Below, piece after piece: positions 18,747 through 28,724 of a DNA stretch of 64,000 bases. The position numbers and the translations under genes were made by a program. This DNA is from Acinetobacter sichuanensis (GTDB taxonomy: Bacteria > Pseudomonadota > Gammaproteobacteria > Pseudomonadales > Moraxellaceae). The DNA lies in NCBI RefSeq assembly GCF_003024515.2, contig NZ_PYIX02000002.1:1-64000 (forward strand), in the 5' to 3' direction. Each line of letters begins with the position of its first letter. The first letter of the stretch is position 1. The notes beneath the pieces are model-generated. The model saw only the letters and a program-made list of their open reading frames with translations. It was not told where the DNA came from and did not search any database.

Positions 18747-18797
18747 AAGTCGAGTATTATCCCTAATTCGCCGATGACTCACACCGAGAAATTTGTG

Positions 18798-20318
18798 TTA
18801 ATCGATAAACTGTTCCGACTGAATATTCAATTCAATGTCCCAATGCTTAAATTGCACTTGCTCATCATGCAAATCGGCAACGAGCAATGGCCATTGTTTG
18901 GCATCACCAGAAACGCAGAGTTGCCATTGTTGCTCATCTAGGACTGTTAATTCAATGGCAGGAAGCATCTCATCACTACGACTGTGATTCAGTAAAACTG
19001 CAAGACGAAGCAACAAACATAAGTAAATAAGTTTGTATCCACCTACTCTCATCACATCAATTTTACTGTCTGTACGCAATTTTCGACGATGATGAGCGAC
19101 CAAATGTGACAAATGATTTTGATCGATTTGTGAAAAACCAGGAATATCTGAATGCTGTAACAAATACGCACTATGCTTATGATAACCGCTATGGCTAATT
19201 GCTAAACCAATTTCATGTAAATAAGCAGCTCGACGCAATAAATCACTATCATCATTATTTAAATTCAGTTTTGCAGCAACACTATCAAATAAATGCTGTG
19301 CAGTATCCACGACGCGTTGTGCTTGTTTTAAATCTGCATTATAACGACCAATCATCGCTTGTACGCTACGATCACGAATGTCTTCATGCTGAAAACGTCC
19401 GAGTAGGTCATACATTACACCTTCTCGTAATGCACCATCTGAATAGACTAATTTATCAATATTTAATATTTCAAAAATCGCATACAAAATAGCCAAACCT
19501 GCTGGCAATACTGCTCGGCGATCTTCTTTTAAGCCTTCAAACTCCATATCTGAAACATGTTTATATTTCAGCATTTTGTCTTTTAATTTTTCTAAACCTT
19601 CGCGTGTCAGATTTTCCTGATCATCACTCCAGCCCATATTTACTGTAATTTGGCGACACGCTTTAATCGTTCCACTTGAACCAACAACCGTATCCCAACC
19701 TTCTGCTTTATAAGTATTTGCAATAGAAGTCAGTTCTTTACGTGCAGCCACGACAGCTTTATCAAAATCTTTTGCACTAATTTCACCTTCTGGGAAATAA
19801 GCTTTGGTAAATGCAACACAACCCATTTGTAAAGACTCTGTATGGATTGGCTCAAACTCTTCACCAATAATAAGCTCTGTAGAACCACCACCAATATCAA
19901 TGACTAGACGGCGTCCGCTATTTGCCATTGTGTGTGAAACACCTAGGTAAATTAAACGAGCCTCTTCACGACCTGCAATAATTTCAATCGGCTTAGGTAA
20001 AATTTCTGCCGCTTTTTGAATAAATTCTTGACCATTTTTTGCTTGACGCAAAGCATTGGTTGCGACAATACGCAAACGATTCGCCTGTACAGAGCTTAAA
20101 CGCCCAACAAACCTTGCCAAACATGCCAAACCTCGTTGCTGTGCTGCCTCTGTTAAATTTTTATTTTCATCCAACCCTGCAGCAAGCTGAACTTTTTCTG
20201 ACATTGATGCTACTTTTTTTACTTCACCATGATCAACACGGGCGATTGCCAAGTGAAAACTGTTCGACCCCATATCAATGGCAGCAAGTAATTCTTCATC
20301 AATTAAAAAATCAGACAT
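18798..20318 (-). CDS. ppx: Exopolyphosphatase (Ppx/GppA family)
   Basis: The enzyme removes terminal phosphate from polyphosphate, or from pppGpp in GppA-type members. The ASKHA-fold phosphate-1 motif is AAIDMGSNSFHLAIA, and the second nucleotide motif is RLVIDIGGGSTELIIG. Residues from about 310 form the HD-like C-terminal domain with AAYLHEIGLAISHSGYHKHSAYLL. The 506-residue length matches full Ppx. A Pho-box-like direct repeat lies about 107 bases upstream on this strand, which favours a phosphate-starvation role. The downstream accA gene begins about 50 bases later. Confidence 0.92.
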   Translation of the reverse strand: MSDFLIDEELLAAIDMGSNSFHLAIARVDHGEVKKVASMSEKVQLAAGLDENKNLTEAAQQRGLACLARFVGRLSSVQANRLRIVATNALRQAKNGQEFIQKAAEILPKPIEIIAGREEARLIYLGVSHTMANSGRRLVIDIGGGSTELIIGEEFEPIHTESLQMGCVAFTKAYFPEGEISAKDFDKAVVAARKELTSIANTYKAEGWDTVVGSSGTIKACRQITVNMGWSDDQENLTREGLEKLKDKMLKYKHVSDMEFEGLKEDRRAVLPAGLAILYAIFEILNIDKLVYSDGALREGVMYDLLGRFQHEDIRDRSVQAMIGRYNADLKQAQRVVDTAQHLFDSVAAKLNLNNDDSDLLRRAAYLHEIGLAISHSGYHKHSAYLLQHSDIPGFSQIDQNHLSHLVAHHRRKLRTDSKIDVMRVGGYKLIYLCLLLRLAVLLNHSRSDEMLPAIELTVLDEQQWQLCVSGDAKQWPLLVADLHDEQVQFKHWDIELNIQSEQFID

Positions 20319-20424
20319 TATTTATACAAACTCATTCAGAAGTGTGCCTAGATTAATTCACATACAAGCAATTTAAAAGCCATTTATGATGACAATTCAC
20401 TGAGGCATTATTTTTTCTACATAT

Positions 20425-20442
20425 GTGACAATTGTATGACAA
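20425..20442 (-). promoter_or_regulatory. Candidate Pho box upstream of ppx
   Basis: On the minus strand the sequence reads TTGTCAT, four bases, TTGTCAC. This is the two-half-site arrangement of PhoB boxes (CTGTCAT direct repeats spaced 11 bp). Half-sites are at 20436-20442 and 20425-20431, upstream of ppx, whose product handles polyphosphate. It is a match by eye and has not been scored against a matrix. Confidence 0.55.
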
Positions 20443-20525
20443 TTTAAAAACTCCGATTAGGCTTATCGTGAGCATCAATTAGACAAACTCACAATTAAGA
20501 TCGAAAATTTAACCATTCCCCTACT

Positions 20526-20555
20526 TTGTTAAAGATGACTATGTAATACTTATAA
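20526..20555 (+). promoter_or_regulatory. Possible trxA promoter
   Basis: TTGTTA at 20526-20531 and TTATAA at 20550-20555 are 18 bases apart, and would place transcription start about 30 bases before trxA. The site overlaps a loose dyad, AAAGATG near 20531 and CATCTTT near 20567, which could be an operator or hairpin. Confidence 0.4.
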
Positions 20556-20594
20556 ATATAGGTTACATCTTTAAAATATTTCGGAGCATTATCC

Positions 20595-20921
20595 ATGTCA
20601 GGCAATATCGTAAATACCACTGATGCCAACTTTGAGGCTGACGTTTTAAAATCTGAAACTCCTGTTCTTGTTGACTTCTGGGCAGGCTGGTGTGCGCCAT
20701 GTAAAGCGATTGCACCTGTTTTAGAAGTACTTTCTGATGAATATGAAGGTAAAGTAAAAATCGTTAAAGTTGACGTAACTGCATGTGAAGCAACTGCGGT
20801 AAATTATAATATCCGTAATATTCCAGCATTATTGATGTTTAAAGATGGTGAAGTCGTAGCACAACAAATCGGTGCTGTGCCTAAATCTAAACTCACTGCC
20901 TTCATTGATGAAAATATCTAA
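20595..20921 (+). CDS. trxA: Thioredoxin
   Basis: The 108-residue thioredoxin reduces protein disulfides with electrons from thioredoxin reductase. The active site is W32-C33-A34-P35-C36 (FWAGWCAPCKAIAPVL) rather than the canonical WCGPC. The cis-proline loop is NIRNIPALLMF. A further cysteine lies in DVTACEATAV. A clear ribosome site (CGGAG) precedes the ATG. It is followed by a strong terminator and then by rho with its own promoter, the trxA-rho order also known from E. coli. Confidence 0.95.
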   Translation: MSGNIVNTTDANFEADVLKSETPVLVDFWAGWCAPCKAIAPVLEVLSDEYEGKVKIVKVDVTACEATAVNYNIRNIPALLMFKDGEVVAQQIGAVPKSKLTAFIDENI

Positions 20922-20940
20922 ACAGTATAGTTAATCGACA

Positions 20941-20974
20941 AAATACGCTATAAAAATATAGCGTATTTTTTCTC
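20941..20974 (+). terminator. Terminator after trxA
   Basis: A 12-base perfect stem, AAATACGCTATA (20941-20952) with TATAGCGTATTT (20957-20968), loop AAAA, is followed by a T-run. It separates trxA from rho. Confidence 0.9.
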
Positions 20975-20980
20975 TTCTAT

Positions 20981-21009
20981 TTGACAATTTTCACGTTCTC
21001 ACTTATATT
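20981..21009 (+). promoter_or_regulatory. Sigma-70 promoter of rho
   Basis: A consensus -35 TTGACA (20981-20986) is followed after exactly 17 bases by TATATT (21004-21009). Transcription would start near 21016, only about 40 bases after the trxA terminator. Confidence 0.75.
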
Positions 21010-21015
21010 TCTACG

Positions 21016-21240
21016 ACAAGAAACATTGGGGTTTTATTCCTGTTTCTTAAAACACAACACATAAGATCGCCGCTCGGCAAAAGAAATTGTTTTACACATT
21101 TCTCCTCGAAAGAACCAATTAGATTCTGAGTTTTGTTATTGTGCAAATACAATTACACTCACCTATTGTACCGCGGTCGACTTTTGCTTTCTTTCTTTTA
21201 TCTCTGTGTACCACACATCCTTACATCAATCTGACCATCT
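21016..21240 (+). promoter_or_regulatory. Long 5' leader of rho mRNA
   Basis: The promoter at 20981 implies an untranslated leader of about 225 nucleotides before rho. I see no open frame in it with a good start. Several C- and U-rich, G-poor stretches (around 21105-21120 and 21180-21240) are the kind of sequence Rho loads on. In E. coli rho is autoregulated by attenuation in its leader; the same here is inferred. Confidence 0.45.
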
Positions 21241-22509
21241 ATGAACTTAACTGAACTCAAGAAAAAACCGATTGGCGAACTCATTAAGATTGCTGAGTTT
21301 ATGGGCCTTGAAGGAATGGCTCGTAACCGCAAACAAGACATTATTTTTGCCATCTTAAAACGCCATGCTATGAATGGCGAAGAAATTTTTGGTGATGGTG
21401 TTCTAGAAATTTTGTCTGATGGGTTTGGCTTCCTACGCTCGGCTGCTGGCTCTTATCTTGCAGGTCCTGACGATATTTATGTTAGCCCTTCTCAGATTCG
21501 TCGTTTTAACTTACGTACTGGTGATACCATCACAGGTACAATTCGCCCACCTAAAGAAGGTGAACGCTATTTTGCATTATTAAAAGTTAATCAAATTAAC
21601 TACGACACACCTGAAAACTCACGTAACAAAATTCTTTTTGAAAACTTAACACCATTGTTCCCAACTGAACAACTTATAATGGAGTTAGGTAATGGTTCAA
21701 CTGAAGATTTAACTGCTCGTGTTGTTGACCTTATTGCTCCAATTGGTAAAGGTCAACGTTCAATTATTGTGGCGCCACCTAAAGCAGGTAAAACCATGTT
21801 ATTGCAAAACATCGCTCAGTCGATTGTTCGCAATAATCCTGAATGTTTCTTGATTGTACTTCTCATTGACGAACGTCCTGAGGAAGTAACCGAGATGGAA
21901 CGAACTGTACGTGGTGAAGTCATTGCTTCTACTTTTGATGAATCACCAGCACGTCACGTACAAGTTGCTGAAATGGTCATTGAAAAAGCAAAACGTTTGG
22001 TTGAACACAAAAAAGATGTTGTTATCTTACTTGACTCAATTACACGTTTAGCACGTGCCTATAACACCGTAATTCCTTCATCAGGTAAAGTGTTAACAGG
22101 TGGTGTAGATGCACATGCTTTAGAACGCCCAAAACGTTTCTTTGGTGCTGCACGTAACATTGAAGAAGGTGGCTCACTCACGATTATTTCAACTGCACTA
22201 ATCGAAACAGGCAGTAAAATGGATGAAGTGATCTACGAAGAATTCAAAGGTACAGGTAACCAAGAAATTACACTTGATCGCCGTATTGCTGAAAAACGCG
22301 TCTTCCCTGCAATGAATATCAAGAAATCAGGTACTCGTCGTGAAGAGCGCCTCATGAGTGAAGAAAATCTACGTAAAGTTTGGATTTTACGTAAATTGTT
22401 ACATACTCAAGATGAGTTAGCTGCGATGGAATTCTTGCTAGATCGCATGAAAGAAACCAAAACCAATGATGACTTCTTTGACCAAATGAAACGTAAAGTA
22501 ACGAATTAA
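21241..22509 (+). CDS. rho: Transcription termination factor Rho
   Basis: Rho is the hexameric RNA helicase that ends transcription at untranslated C-rich RNA. The N-terminal helical domain ([19 protein letters not shown]) is followed by the cold-shock-like RNA-binding domain ([13 protein letters not shown]). Walker A is [11 protein letters not shown], the Walker B region is [16 protein letters not shown], and the Q-loop region is [20 protein letters not shown]. At 422 residues it is of the compact type, without an insertion domain. A terminator follows, so it is transcribed alone from its own promoter. Confidence 0.98.
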   Translation: MNLTELKKKPIGELIKIAEFMGLEGMARNRKQDIIFAILKRHAMNGEEIFGDGVLEILSDGFGFLRSAAGSYLAGPDDIYVSPSQIRRFNLRTGDTITGTIRPPKEGERYFALLKVNQINYDTPENSRNKILFENLTPLFPTEQLIMELGNGSTEDLTARVVDLIAPIGKGQRSIIVAPPKAGKTMLLQNIAQSIVRNNPECFLIVLLIDERPEEVTEMERTVRGEVIASTFDESPARHVQVAEMVIEKAKRLVEHKKDVVILLDSITRLARAYNTVIPSSGKVLTGGVDAHALERPKRFFGAARNIEEGGSLTIISTALIETGSKMDEVIYEEFKGTGNQEITLDRRIAEKRVFPAMNIKKSGTRREERLMSEENLRKVWILRKLLHTQDELAAMEFLLDRMKETKTNDDFFDQMKRKVTN

Positions 22510-22524
22510 TTTTTAATTTTTCCT

Positions 22525-22557
22525 AAAAAGGCTATCTATAACGATAGCCTTTTTATT
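22525..22557 (+). terminator. Terminator after rho
   Basis: A 12-base stem, AAAAAGGCTATC (22525-22536) with GATAGCCTTTTT (22543-22554), lies 16 bases past the rho stop. Confidence 0.9.
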
Positions 22558-22923
22558 TGGTTGACTTTGCTTACATAAATTTACAGATGTGCTTATGCAA
22601 TGTTAAATTAGATTGCAAATCATTGAATATTAATATTTTTAACAAAAAATCCTTATGTTTTTTAGACAGTTACCTAGCAACAAACCAATATAAAACTCAA
22701 TATTAATTGTAAATATCTGTTAAAAAAGTGTCATTTTTTAACCTTTTTTCGCTTTTTTTTAATTTAGAGCAGTAGCAATTCTAAATGCGCAGTGATAGCA
22801 TATTCGCATACCAGTTAGACTGCTTTCTGCATTGTTTACCTACACAATGGTTAGGCACAATAAAAGCATACAACAGGCTAATCTGGGTTTTTTTGTCTCA
22901 ATTATTTTTATGAGAGTGATGCC
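22558..22923. other. Non-coding gap upstream of the small lipoprotein
   Basis: About 365 A+T-rich bases hold no credible gene. The region must carry the promoter of the lipoprotein gene, but I cannot pick a convincing -35/-10 pair. Such a gap suggests a long leader or several control sites. Confidence 0.5.
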
Positions 22924-23193
22924 ATGTTATTCAAAAAAATCGCTATTGCTGCTGCAGTTGCTACTACTTTAGCTTTTGTTGGTTGTGCTAAAAAAACTGA
23001 AGAAGCTGCTGCTGATGCAAACGCTGCTGCATCTCAAGCTGTAGAAGCTGCTTCTGAAGCTACTGCTGCTGCTGACGCTGCTGCTGCTTCTGCTGCAACT
23101 GACGCTGCTTCTGCTGCAACTGACGCTGCTGCTACTGCTACTGCTGCTGCTTCTGAAGCTACTGCTGCTGCTTCAACTGCTGCTGCTCAATAA
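22924..23193 (+). CDS. Small alanine-rich lipoprotein
   Basis: The 89-residue precursor has a lipoprotein signal ending at C21 (TTLAFVGC). Alanine and lysines follow the cysteine, so outer-membrane sorting is expected. The 69-residue mature part is mostly Ala with Thr, Ser, Asp and Glu in short repeats (SAATDAA twice) and is probably helical or coiled-coil. The shape recalls Lpp-like or other abundant small surface lipoproteins, but there is no C-terminal lysine for peptidoglycan attachment, so I do not name it. Two perfect 21-bp tandem repeats lie at 23083-23124. A strong terminator follows, suggesting an abundant monocistronic message. Confidence 0.8.
   Translation: MLFKKIAIAAAVATTLAFVGCAKKTEEAAADANAAASQAVEAASEATAAADAAAASAATDAASAATDAAATATAAASEATAAASTAAAQ
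23083..23124 (+). repeat. Two tandem 21-bp repeats inside the lipoprotein gene
   Basis: The 21-bp unit encoding AASAATD occurs twice in perfect tandem (23083-23103 and 23104-23124). A second pair of near-identical GCTGCTTCTGAAGCTACTGC stretches lies near 23047 and 23147. The frame is kept whatever the copy number, so length variation between strains would be tolerated. Confidence 0.8.
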
Positions 23194-23216
23194 TAATCAA
23201 CTTAGATTATTATCAG

Positions 23217-23247
23217 AAAAAAGAGAACCTTGGGTTCTCTTTTTTTA
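23217..23247 (+). terminator. Terminator after the small lipoprotein gene
   Basis: The stem AGAGAACC (23222-23229) with GGTTCTCT (23233-23240), loop TTG, is flanked by A- and T-runs. Confidence 0.9.
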
Positions 23248-23612
23248 CATCTTAAATTTATGTAAAAATAAAAAAATCCCTAAAAATATAGATTTAGAAA
23301 AATATACTATTTAATTTATACAGACTGACTCGACTGACAACATGTCTTCACTATTAAGGAAAAATATAATTAAAACAAAGTGTATCCCAAATAATGAAGC
23401 CAGTTTAGAAAACCAACATTCAAAACTGTGCACTTAGCCGAAAAAACTTTCTGCACTACGTTGGTTCATTCCTATTTTTGATTCTACAGCTCAGTTGCTT
23501 TTGAAAAACAACATGAAGAATTTTGAAGCATTAAAAAATAACTTTGCTTATAGCATTCTGCCTACAGTACACCCATTCATCATTTCATCTAACAACTATA
23601 AATTTATGCAAT
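23248..23612. other. Non-coding gap between lipoprotein and ihfA
   Basis: About 365 bases between convergent genes. A plus-strand frame is open from 23438 to 23614 but has no strong start or ribosome site and no resemblance I recognise. It may be decayed coding sequence. Otherwise I see nothing here. Confidence 0.4.
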
Positions 23613-23642
23613 AAAAAGCCCCGTAAAAATACAGGGCTTTTG
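23613..23642 (-). terminator. Terminator of the pheST-ihfA transcript
   Basis: A stem of AAAAGCCC (23614-23621) with GGGCTTTT (23634-23641), extended by GT/AC across one mismatch, gives a T-run on the minus strand just after ihfA. Confidence 0.85.
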
Positions 23643-23658
23643 CCGAAAATAGAGAAAA

Positions 23659-23955
23659 TTAATCCTCTTGTTCTGTGCCTACACGTTGTCTAAATTTTTG
23701 TCCTGCACGGAATGTTACAACACGACGTGCTGAAATTGGAATCTCTTCCCCAGTTTTAGGATTACGTCCAGGACGTTGACGTTTGTCACGTAATTCAAAA
23801 TTACCAAATCCTGAAAGTTTGACTTGTTCGCCAGCAATTAATGCTTGGCTAATTTCATCAAAGAATAACTCAACCATTTGTTTTGCTTCACGACGATTTA
23901 AACTCGTAAGCTCACTTAAATGATCAGCCATTTCTGCTTTTGTTAATGCTGTCAT
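23659..23955 (-). CDS. ihfA: Integration host factor subunit alpha
   Basis: IHF-alpha pairs with IHF-beta to bend DNA at specific sites in recombination, replication and transcription. The 98-residue protein has the HU/IHF fold, the DNA-binding arm signature [24 protein letters not shown], and the alpha-type start [15 protein letters not shown]. Its ATG overlaps the pheT stop by four bases (ATGA), so it is translationally coupled to pheT, as in the E. coli pheST-ihfA operon. Confidence 0.97.
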   Translation of the reverse strand: MTALTKAEMADHLSELTSLNRREAKQMVELFFDEISQALIAGEQVKLSGFGNFELRDKRQRPGRNPKTGEEIPISARRVVTFRAGQKFRQRVGTEQED

Positions 23956-26333
23956 GAGGCCCTCAATGTCGCTTCATAAGTGTCTTGCAACACTTGTATA
24001 ATATTGTCCATACCAGATTTAATTTCAGCATCTTCTAGTGTACGTGTTGGATGTTGCCATAATAATGCAAAAGCTAAAGAACGTTTGCCATCTTCAACAC
24101 CTTGACCAGTATACACATCGAATAACCAAGATGAGTCTAAAAGCTCTCCACCTGTTTTTTCGATAAGTTGCTGAATTTCACTAACATTAATCTTATCATT
24201 AATTAAAAGCGCAATATCACGTCTAACCGATGGAAATCGTGATAATTCTGTAAAATTAGATACATAAGTTTGCAAAACAGCCAATTGATCGAGTTCTGCA
24301 ACCCAAGTTGTGCTTAAATCCAACTCATTTTCCAATGAAGGATGTAAACGACCGAAATAACCGATTGATTTTCCATCGACTAAAATTTCAGCAGACTGAC
24401 CAGGATGCAACCATTCACGCTCAGAACGTACATATTCAACCTGTACACGACCCGCAGCCAACAACTCTTCCACTTCACCTTTAAAGTCAAAGAAATCCAT
24501 TGCCTGTGGTTTGGCATGCCATGATTCAACTTGTTTCGCACCTGTCGCAATCATCGCCAAGGTAGGAATCTGTTTAAGATCATCAATGCCTTGTGCATTT
24601 TGATAATCAAAACGTAAACCCAACTCAAAGAAGCGTACACGACTTTGTTGACGATTGACATTGTATTGTACACATGGAATCAAACTCGACAACAAAGTTG
24701 AACGCATCACCGCAAGATCGCTTGAAATTGGGTTCGCCAATGCCAATGGATTCACGTGTGAATTGAGTTGTTTTTCCAGTTTTAAATCTGCGAAACTAAA
24801 GCTGATCGCTTCCTGATAACCCAAAGTCACCAAGGTTTGACGTAATTGCGGTAATTCAAATTGGTCTTGATGTTTCGCTAATTTCACATCAATCACAGGT
24901 AGACTGATTTGGATATTGTCATATCCGTGGATACGCGCAACTTCTTCAATTAAGTCTTGGTAAATCGCCATATCATAACGATGTGATGGTGGCACAACAG
25001 TCCACTGTCCCTGAGCAACGACTGTCACTTCACAGCCTAAACGTTGTAAAGCATCGGTAATAAAGTCTGATTCAACTGCATAACCGAGCAATTGATCGAC
25101 TTGCGCCTGATTCAACTCAATCGCATCACGTTTTGGCAATAATTCAGCTTGTTCAGCCACCGTAATTGGACCAAATTCACCGCCTGCAAGTTCTTGAATC
25201 AACTGTGATGCACGGTGCATGGCAATCATTGGCAATTCAAAGTCTACACCACGTTCATAACGTTGTGATGCATCGGTATGTAAACCGAAACTACGGGCAC
25301 GACCTGCAATTGCAAGTGGTGCAAAGAATGCTGATTCTAAGAAAATTTCAGTAGTTTCATCCGTCACAGATGAAGATAAACCACCCATGATCCCTGCAAT
25401 TGCCAATGCTTTGGCATCATCTGCAATGATCATTACATTTTCAGAAAGTTCAACTTCTTGTTCATTAAGTAAAATCAATTTTTCCTGAGCAGTTGCCTGA
25501 CGTACATGCACAGAACCTTGTACTTTACCACCATCAAAAGCATGTAAAGGCTGACCAAGTTCCATCAAGACATAGTTGGTAATATCCACCAAAATACTGT
25601 GCTGACGAATACCTGAACGAGCCAGTGCTTGTTCCATCCATTCAGGTGTAAGCGCTTTGGTATTGACGTTTTTGATCACACGACCTAAATAACGTGGGCA
25701 ACCTTCGGTTGTCACTACAACTTGTTTTTGATCTGCAATCGTTGCTGCAACTTCTTTAATTTCAGGTGCAGTCACAGGCAATTGATTGATTACACCAACT
25801 TCACGTGCGATCCCGCGGATACTGAAACAGTCACCACGGTTTGGCGTAATGCTGATATCAATGACATTGTCATCTAAATTTAAATATTCACGGATATTCA
25901 CACCAACTGGTGCATCGTCTGGAAGCTCTAAAAGACCATCAATTTTATCTTCCAGATCAATTTCCGAAGCACCACACAACATCCCTTGTGACTCAATACC
26001 ACGCAGTTTGCCTTTCTTAATTTTAAAATCGCCTGGAAGTACTGCGCCAATCGTTGCAACTGGTGCTTTCATGCCCGCACGTACATTGGGTGCGCCACAT
26101 ACGATTTGTAAAGGCTCACCTGAACCAATATTGACCGTAGTTACACGTAAACGGTCGGCATCAGGATGCTGCTCTACCGTTAAGACTTCGCCCACAACCA
26201 CACCTGTAAATGCTTTTGCAGCAGGTGTTAAATCATCAATTTCAAGACCCAACATGGTGAGTTGGTCAGATAAAGCTTCGCTATCAATAGCAGGGTTTAC
26301 CCACGTGCGTAGCCAATTTTCGCTAATTTTCAT
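23952..26333 (-). CDS. pheT: Phenylalanyl-tRNA synthetase beta subunit
   Basis: PheT joins PheS in the alpha2-beta2 enzyme that charges tRNA-Phe. Domains in order: the N-terminal tRNA-binding EMAP-like domain ([19 protein letters not shown]), the B3/B4 editing domain, the B5 domain, the catalytic-like core, and the C-terminal FDX-ACB anticodon-binding domain ([14 protein letters not shown]). The 793-residue length is full. It is separated from pheS by 137 bases that hold an inverted pair of palindromic repeats, unusual inside this operon. Confidence 0.97.
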   Translation of the reverse strand: MKISENWLRTWVNPAIDSEALSDQLTMLGLEIDDLTPAAKAFTGVVVGEVLTVEQHPDADRLRVTTVNIGSGEPLQIVCGAPNVRAGMKAPVATIGAVLPGDFKIKKGKLRGIESQGMLCGASEIDLEDKIDGLLELPDDAPVGVNIREYLNLDDNVIDISITPNRGDCFSIRGIAREVGVINQLPVTAPEIKEVAATIADQKQVVVTTEGCPRYLGRVIKNVNTKALTPEWMEQALARSGIRQHSILVDITNYVLMELGQPLHAFDGGKVQGSVHVRQATAQEKLILLNEQEVELSENVMIIADDAKALAIAGIMGGLSSSVTDETTEIFLESAFFAPLAIAGRARSFGLHTDASQRYERGVDFELPMIAMHRASQLIQELAGGEFGPITVAEQAELLPKRDAIELNQAQVDQLLGYAVESDFITDALQRLGCEVTVVAQGQWTVVPPSHRYDMAIYQDLIEEVARIHGYDNIQISLPVIDVKLAKHQDQFELPQLRQTLVTLGYQEAISFSFADLKLEKQLNSHVNPLALANPISSDLAVMRSTLLSSLIPCVQYNVNRQQSRVRFFELGLRFDYQNAQGIDDLKQIPTLAMIATGAKQVESWHAKPQAMDFFDFKGEVEELLAAGRVQVEYVRSEREWLHPGQSAEILVDGKSIGYFGRLHPSLENELDLSTTWVAELDQLAVLQTYVSNFTELSRFPSVRRDIALLINDKINVSEIQQLIEKTGGELLDSSWLFDVYTGQGVEDGKRSLAFALLWQHPTRTLEDAEIKSGMDNIIQVLQDTYEATLRAS

Positions 26334-26347
26334 ACATTCATTTCCTT

Positions 26348-26441
26348 AATCTCCCCTAGCCCCTCTTTACAAAGAGGGGAAATCACAAATCCACTTGCAG
26401 TGGAAAGTCCCCCTTTCTCAAAGGGGGATTTAGGGGGATTT
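26348..26441. repeat. Inverted pair of palindromic repeats (BIME/MITE-like) between pheS and pheT
   Basis: Unit 1 has stem CCCCTCTTT (26360-26368) and AAAGAGGGG (26371-26379), with an outer tail AATCTCCCCTAG on its left. Unit 2 has stem CCCCCTTT (26409-26416) and AAAGGGGG (26420-26427), with tail ATTTAGGGGGATTT on its right. The units are inverted relative to each other around a small central hairpin, CCACT-TGC-AGTGG (26391-26403). The whole can fold into one long cruciform-like structure. Confidence 0.8.
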
Positions 26442-26470
26442 CAATAATTTATAAATAACCGATTAAACCA

Positions 26471-27472
<1,002 letters not shown>

Positions 27473-27667
27473 TTAGAAAAATAATATAACTGGTTATTCT
27501 AACAGTTTTTATGCAGTTGAATGAAGTTCCTGCTAGACGAAAATTACGATTAGCATATGTTTCTCAACATTATTGTAATGCTTGATCATCGTAAATTTCA
27601 GTCAAAGGCTAGAACTCTGATTTATAATAAGTATAAAATGATCTTAATGTCACCGAGATTTATAAAA

Positions 27668-28684
27668 ATGGCACTCGATCCAATCTGGAAACAACAACTC
27701 ACTCTGGTTACTTATGGTAATGAATTTCTAAACCAAGAGCTCAGCTTTAATCGTTGGATCAGTCATGTCGTATTTAGTCAGCATACTTTTGCATTTCGAG
27801 ATTTACTCAACCAACATTTACTCGCGCAACATTTTCAAATTTGGTTAGAAGGCTTAAAAAAACAAGGGGTTTATCGACTCAGCTTGCACAGTTCAAACCT
27901 ACTCAATGATGAACAAAATCCCAATGCCAATGTAGAACTTCTGTCTATTCCTCATTTTATTGTCAGTCATGATAAGCAAAAGAAAACAGCATGGATTTTT
28001 GGGAAAGAATTGGCAGAATGGTATAGTGCAGATAATGACTATGAAGCTCCAACTTCACAACAAAGCCCTTTTCGCCATGAAACATTTTGGCTCTTTGAAC
28101 TCAACTCAAAATATAACAAACGTCTTGAACAAGATCTTGCTCAGCCCAATTGGGATGATATTCAAATCTATACGGACAACGAGTTATTTGCGACCAAGTA
28201 TGCTCAAGGCTTTCAAGAACCAAGCCATAAAGATCAGCCTTATTATGGTGGTATTCTCAGCAAAGACCCAAATCAATCAGGCTTACAACTTTCACTCATA
28301 CCGACAGACTATCAAGCAGACTATGCGCATGAAACATTGCATCGTTTAGATGCTCTAGAAAAATTTATTGCTGCAAAAATTCAGCATCCTTATGATGAAA
28401 ATCAACAAATTTTAAGTCCCGAAGAGCAAATGAATTTACGTCATTTCTCACAAAAGCTTGACGATTTGACTGCAAAATTTATCACCAAAGTTGCAAATCA
28501 TTATCAATCTTCGCGCCTGACCCCAAAAGTGGTAGAGTCTCCTTTTGACCACAGCAAAACCGATGCTCAACATGTCTTACATAAAAAATCAAATGCTGAA
28601 CAAAAATCTACTAAAACCAGTGTTTTCGCCTTGATCATCATTACCATTTTTATTTGTATTGCCGCTTATTATTTTGGTTTATAA
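27668..28684 (+). CDS. Uncharacterised tail-anchored protein, paralogue A
   Basis: I do not recognise a known domain. The 338-residue protein is paralogous to the one at 30664-31824. The N termini align without gaps for about 75 residues at an offset of one: Y16-G17-N18, R44-D45-L46 and S72-L73-H74 here against 15-17, 43-45 and 71-73 there. A motif ANHYQ-x-S-x-L recurs near the end of the soluble part in both. This alignment also sets the start at 27668; upstream in-frame ATGs exist but fall outside the shared region. The body is polar and ends in one hydrophobic segment (SVFALIIITIFICIAAYYFGL) at the extreme C terminus, so it is probably a cytoplasmic domain held by a tail anchor. It is transcribed opposite to the pheST cluster. 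Confidence 0.7.
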   Translation: MALDPIWKQQLTLVTYGNEFLNQELSFNRWISHVVFSQHTFAFRDLLNQHLLAQHFQIWLEGLKKQGVYRLSLHSSNLLNDEQNPNANVELLSIPHFIVSHDKQKKTAWIFGKELAEWYSADNDYEAPTSQQSPFRHETFWLFELNSKYNKRLEQDLAQPNWDDIQIYTDNELFATKYAQGFQEPSHKDQPYYGGILSKDPNQSGLQLSLIPTDYQADYAHETLHRLDALEKFIAAKIQHPYDENQQILSPEEQMNLRHFSQKLDDLTAKFITKVANHYQSSRLTPKVVESPFDHSKTDAQHVLHKKSNAEQKSTKTSVFALIIITIFICIAAYYFGL

Positions 28685-28724
28685 ATTTTGATGTACAAAT
28701 CCAACTGATTTAAAGAAAGTAACC

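Noticed and set aside
18627..18941. 104-codon plus-strand frame across the ppx-accA junction
   Set aside because: It overlaps the ends of two conserved minus-strand genes and shows no family motif.
23083..23124. Tandem repeats considered as a CRISPR or minisatellite
   Set aside because: They are two in-frame coding units inside a lipoprotein, without spacers.
25786..26349. 187-codon plus-strand frame opposite the start of pheT
   Set aside because: It is the shadow of pheT; its composition mirrors the antisense of PheT motifs and no ribosome site is evident.
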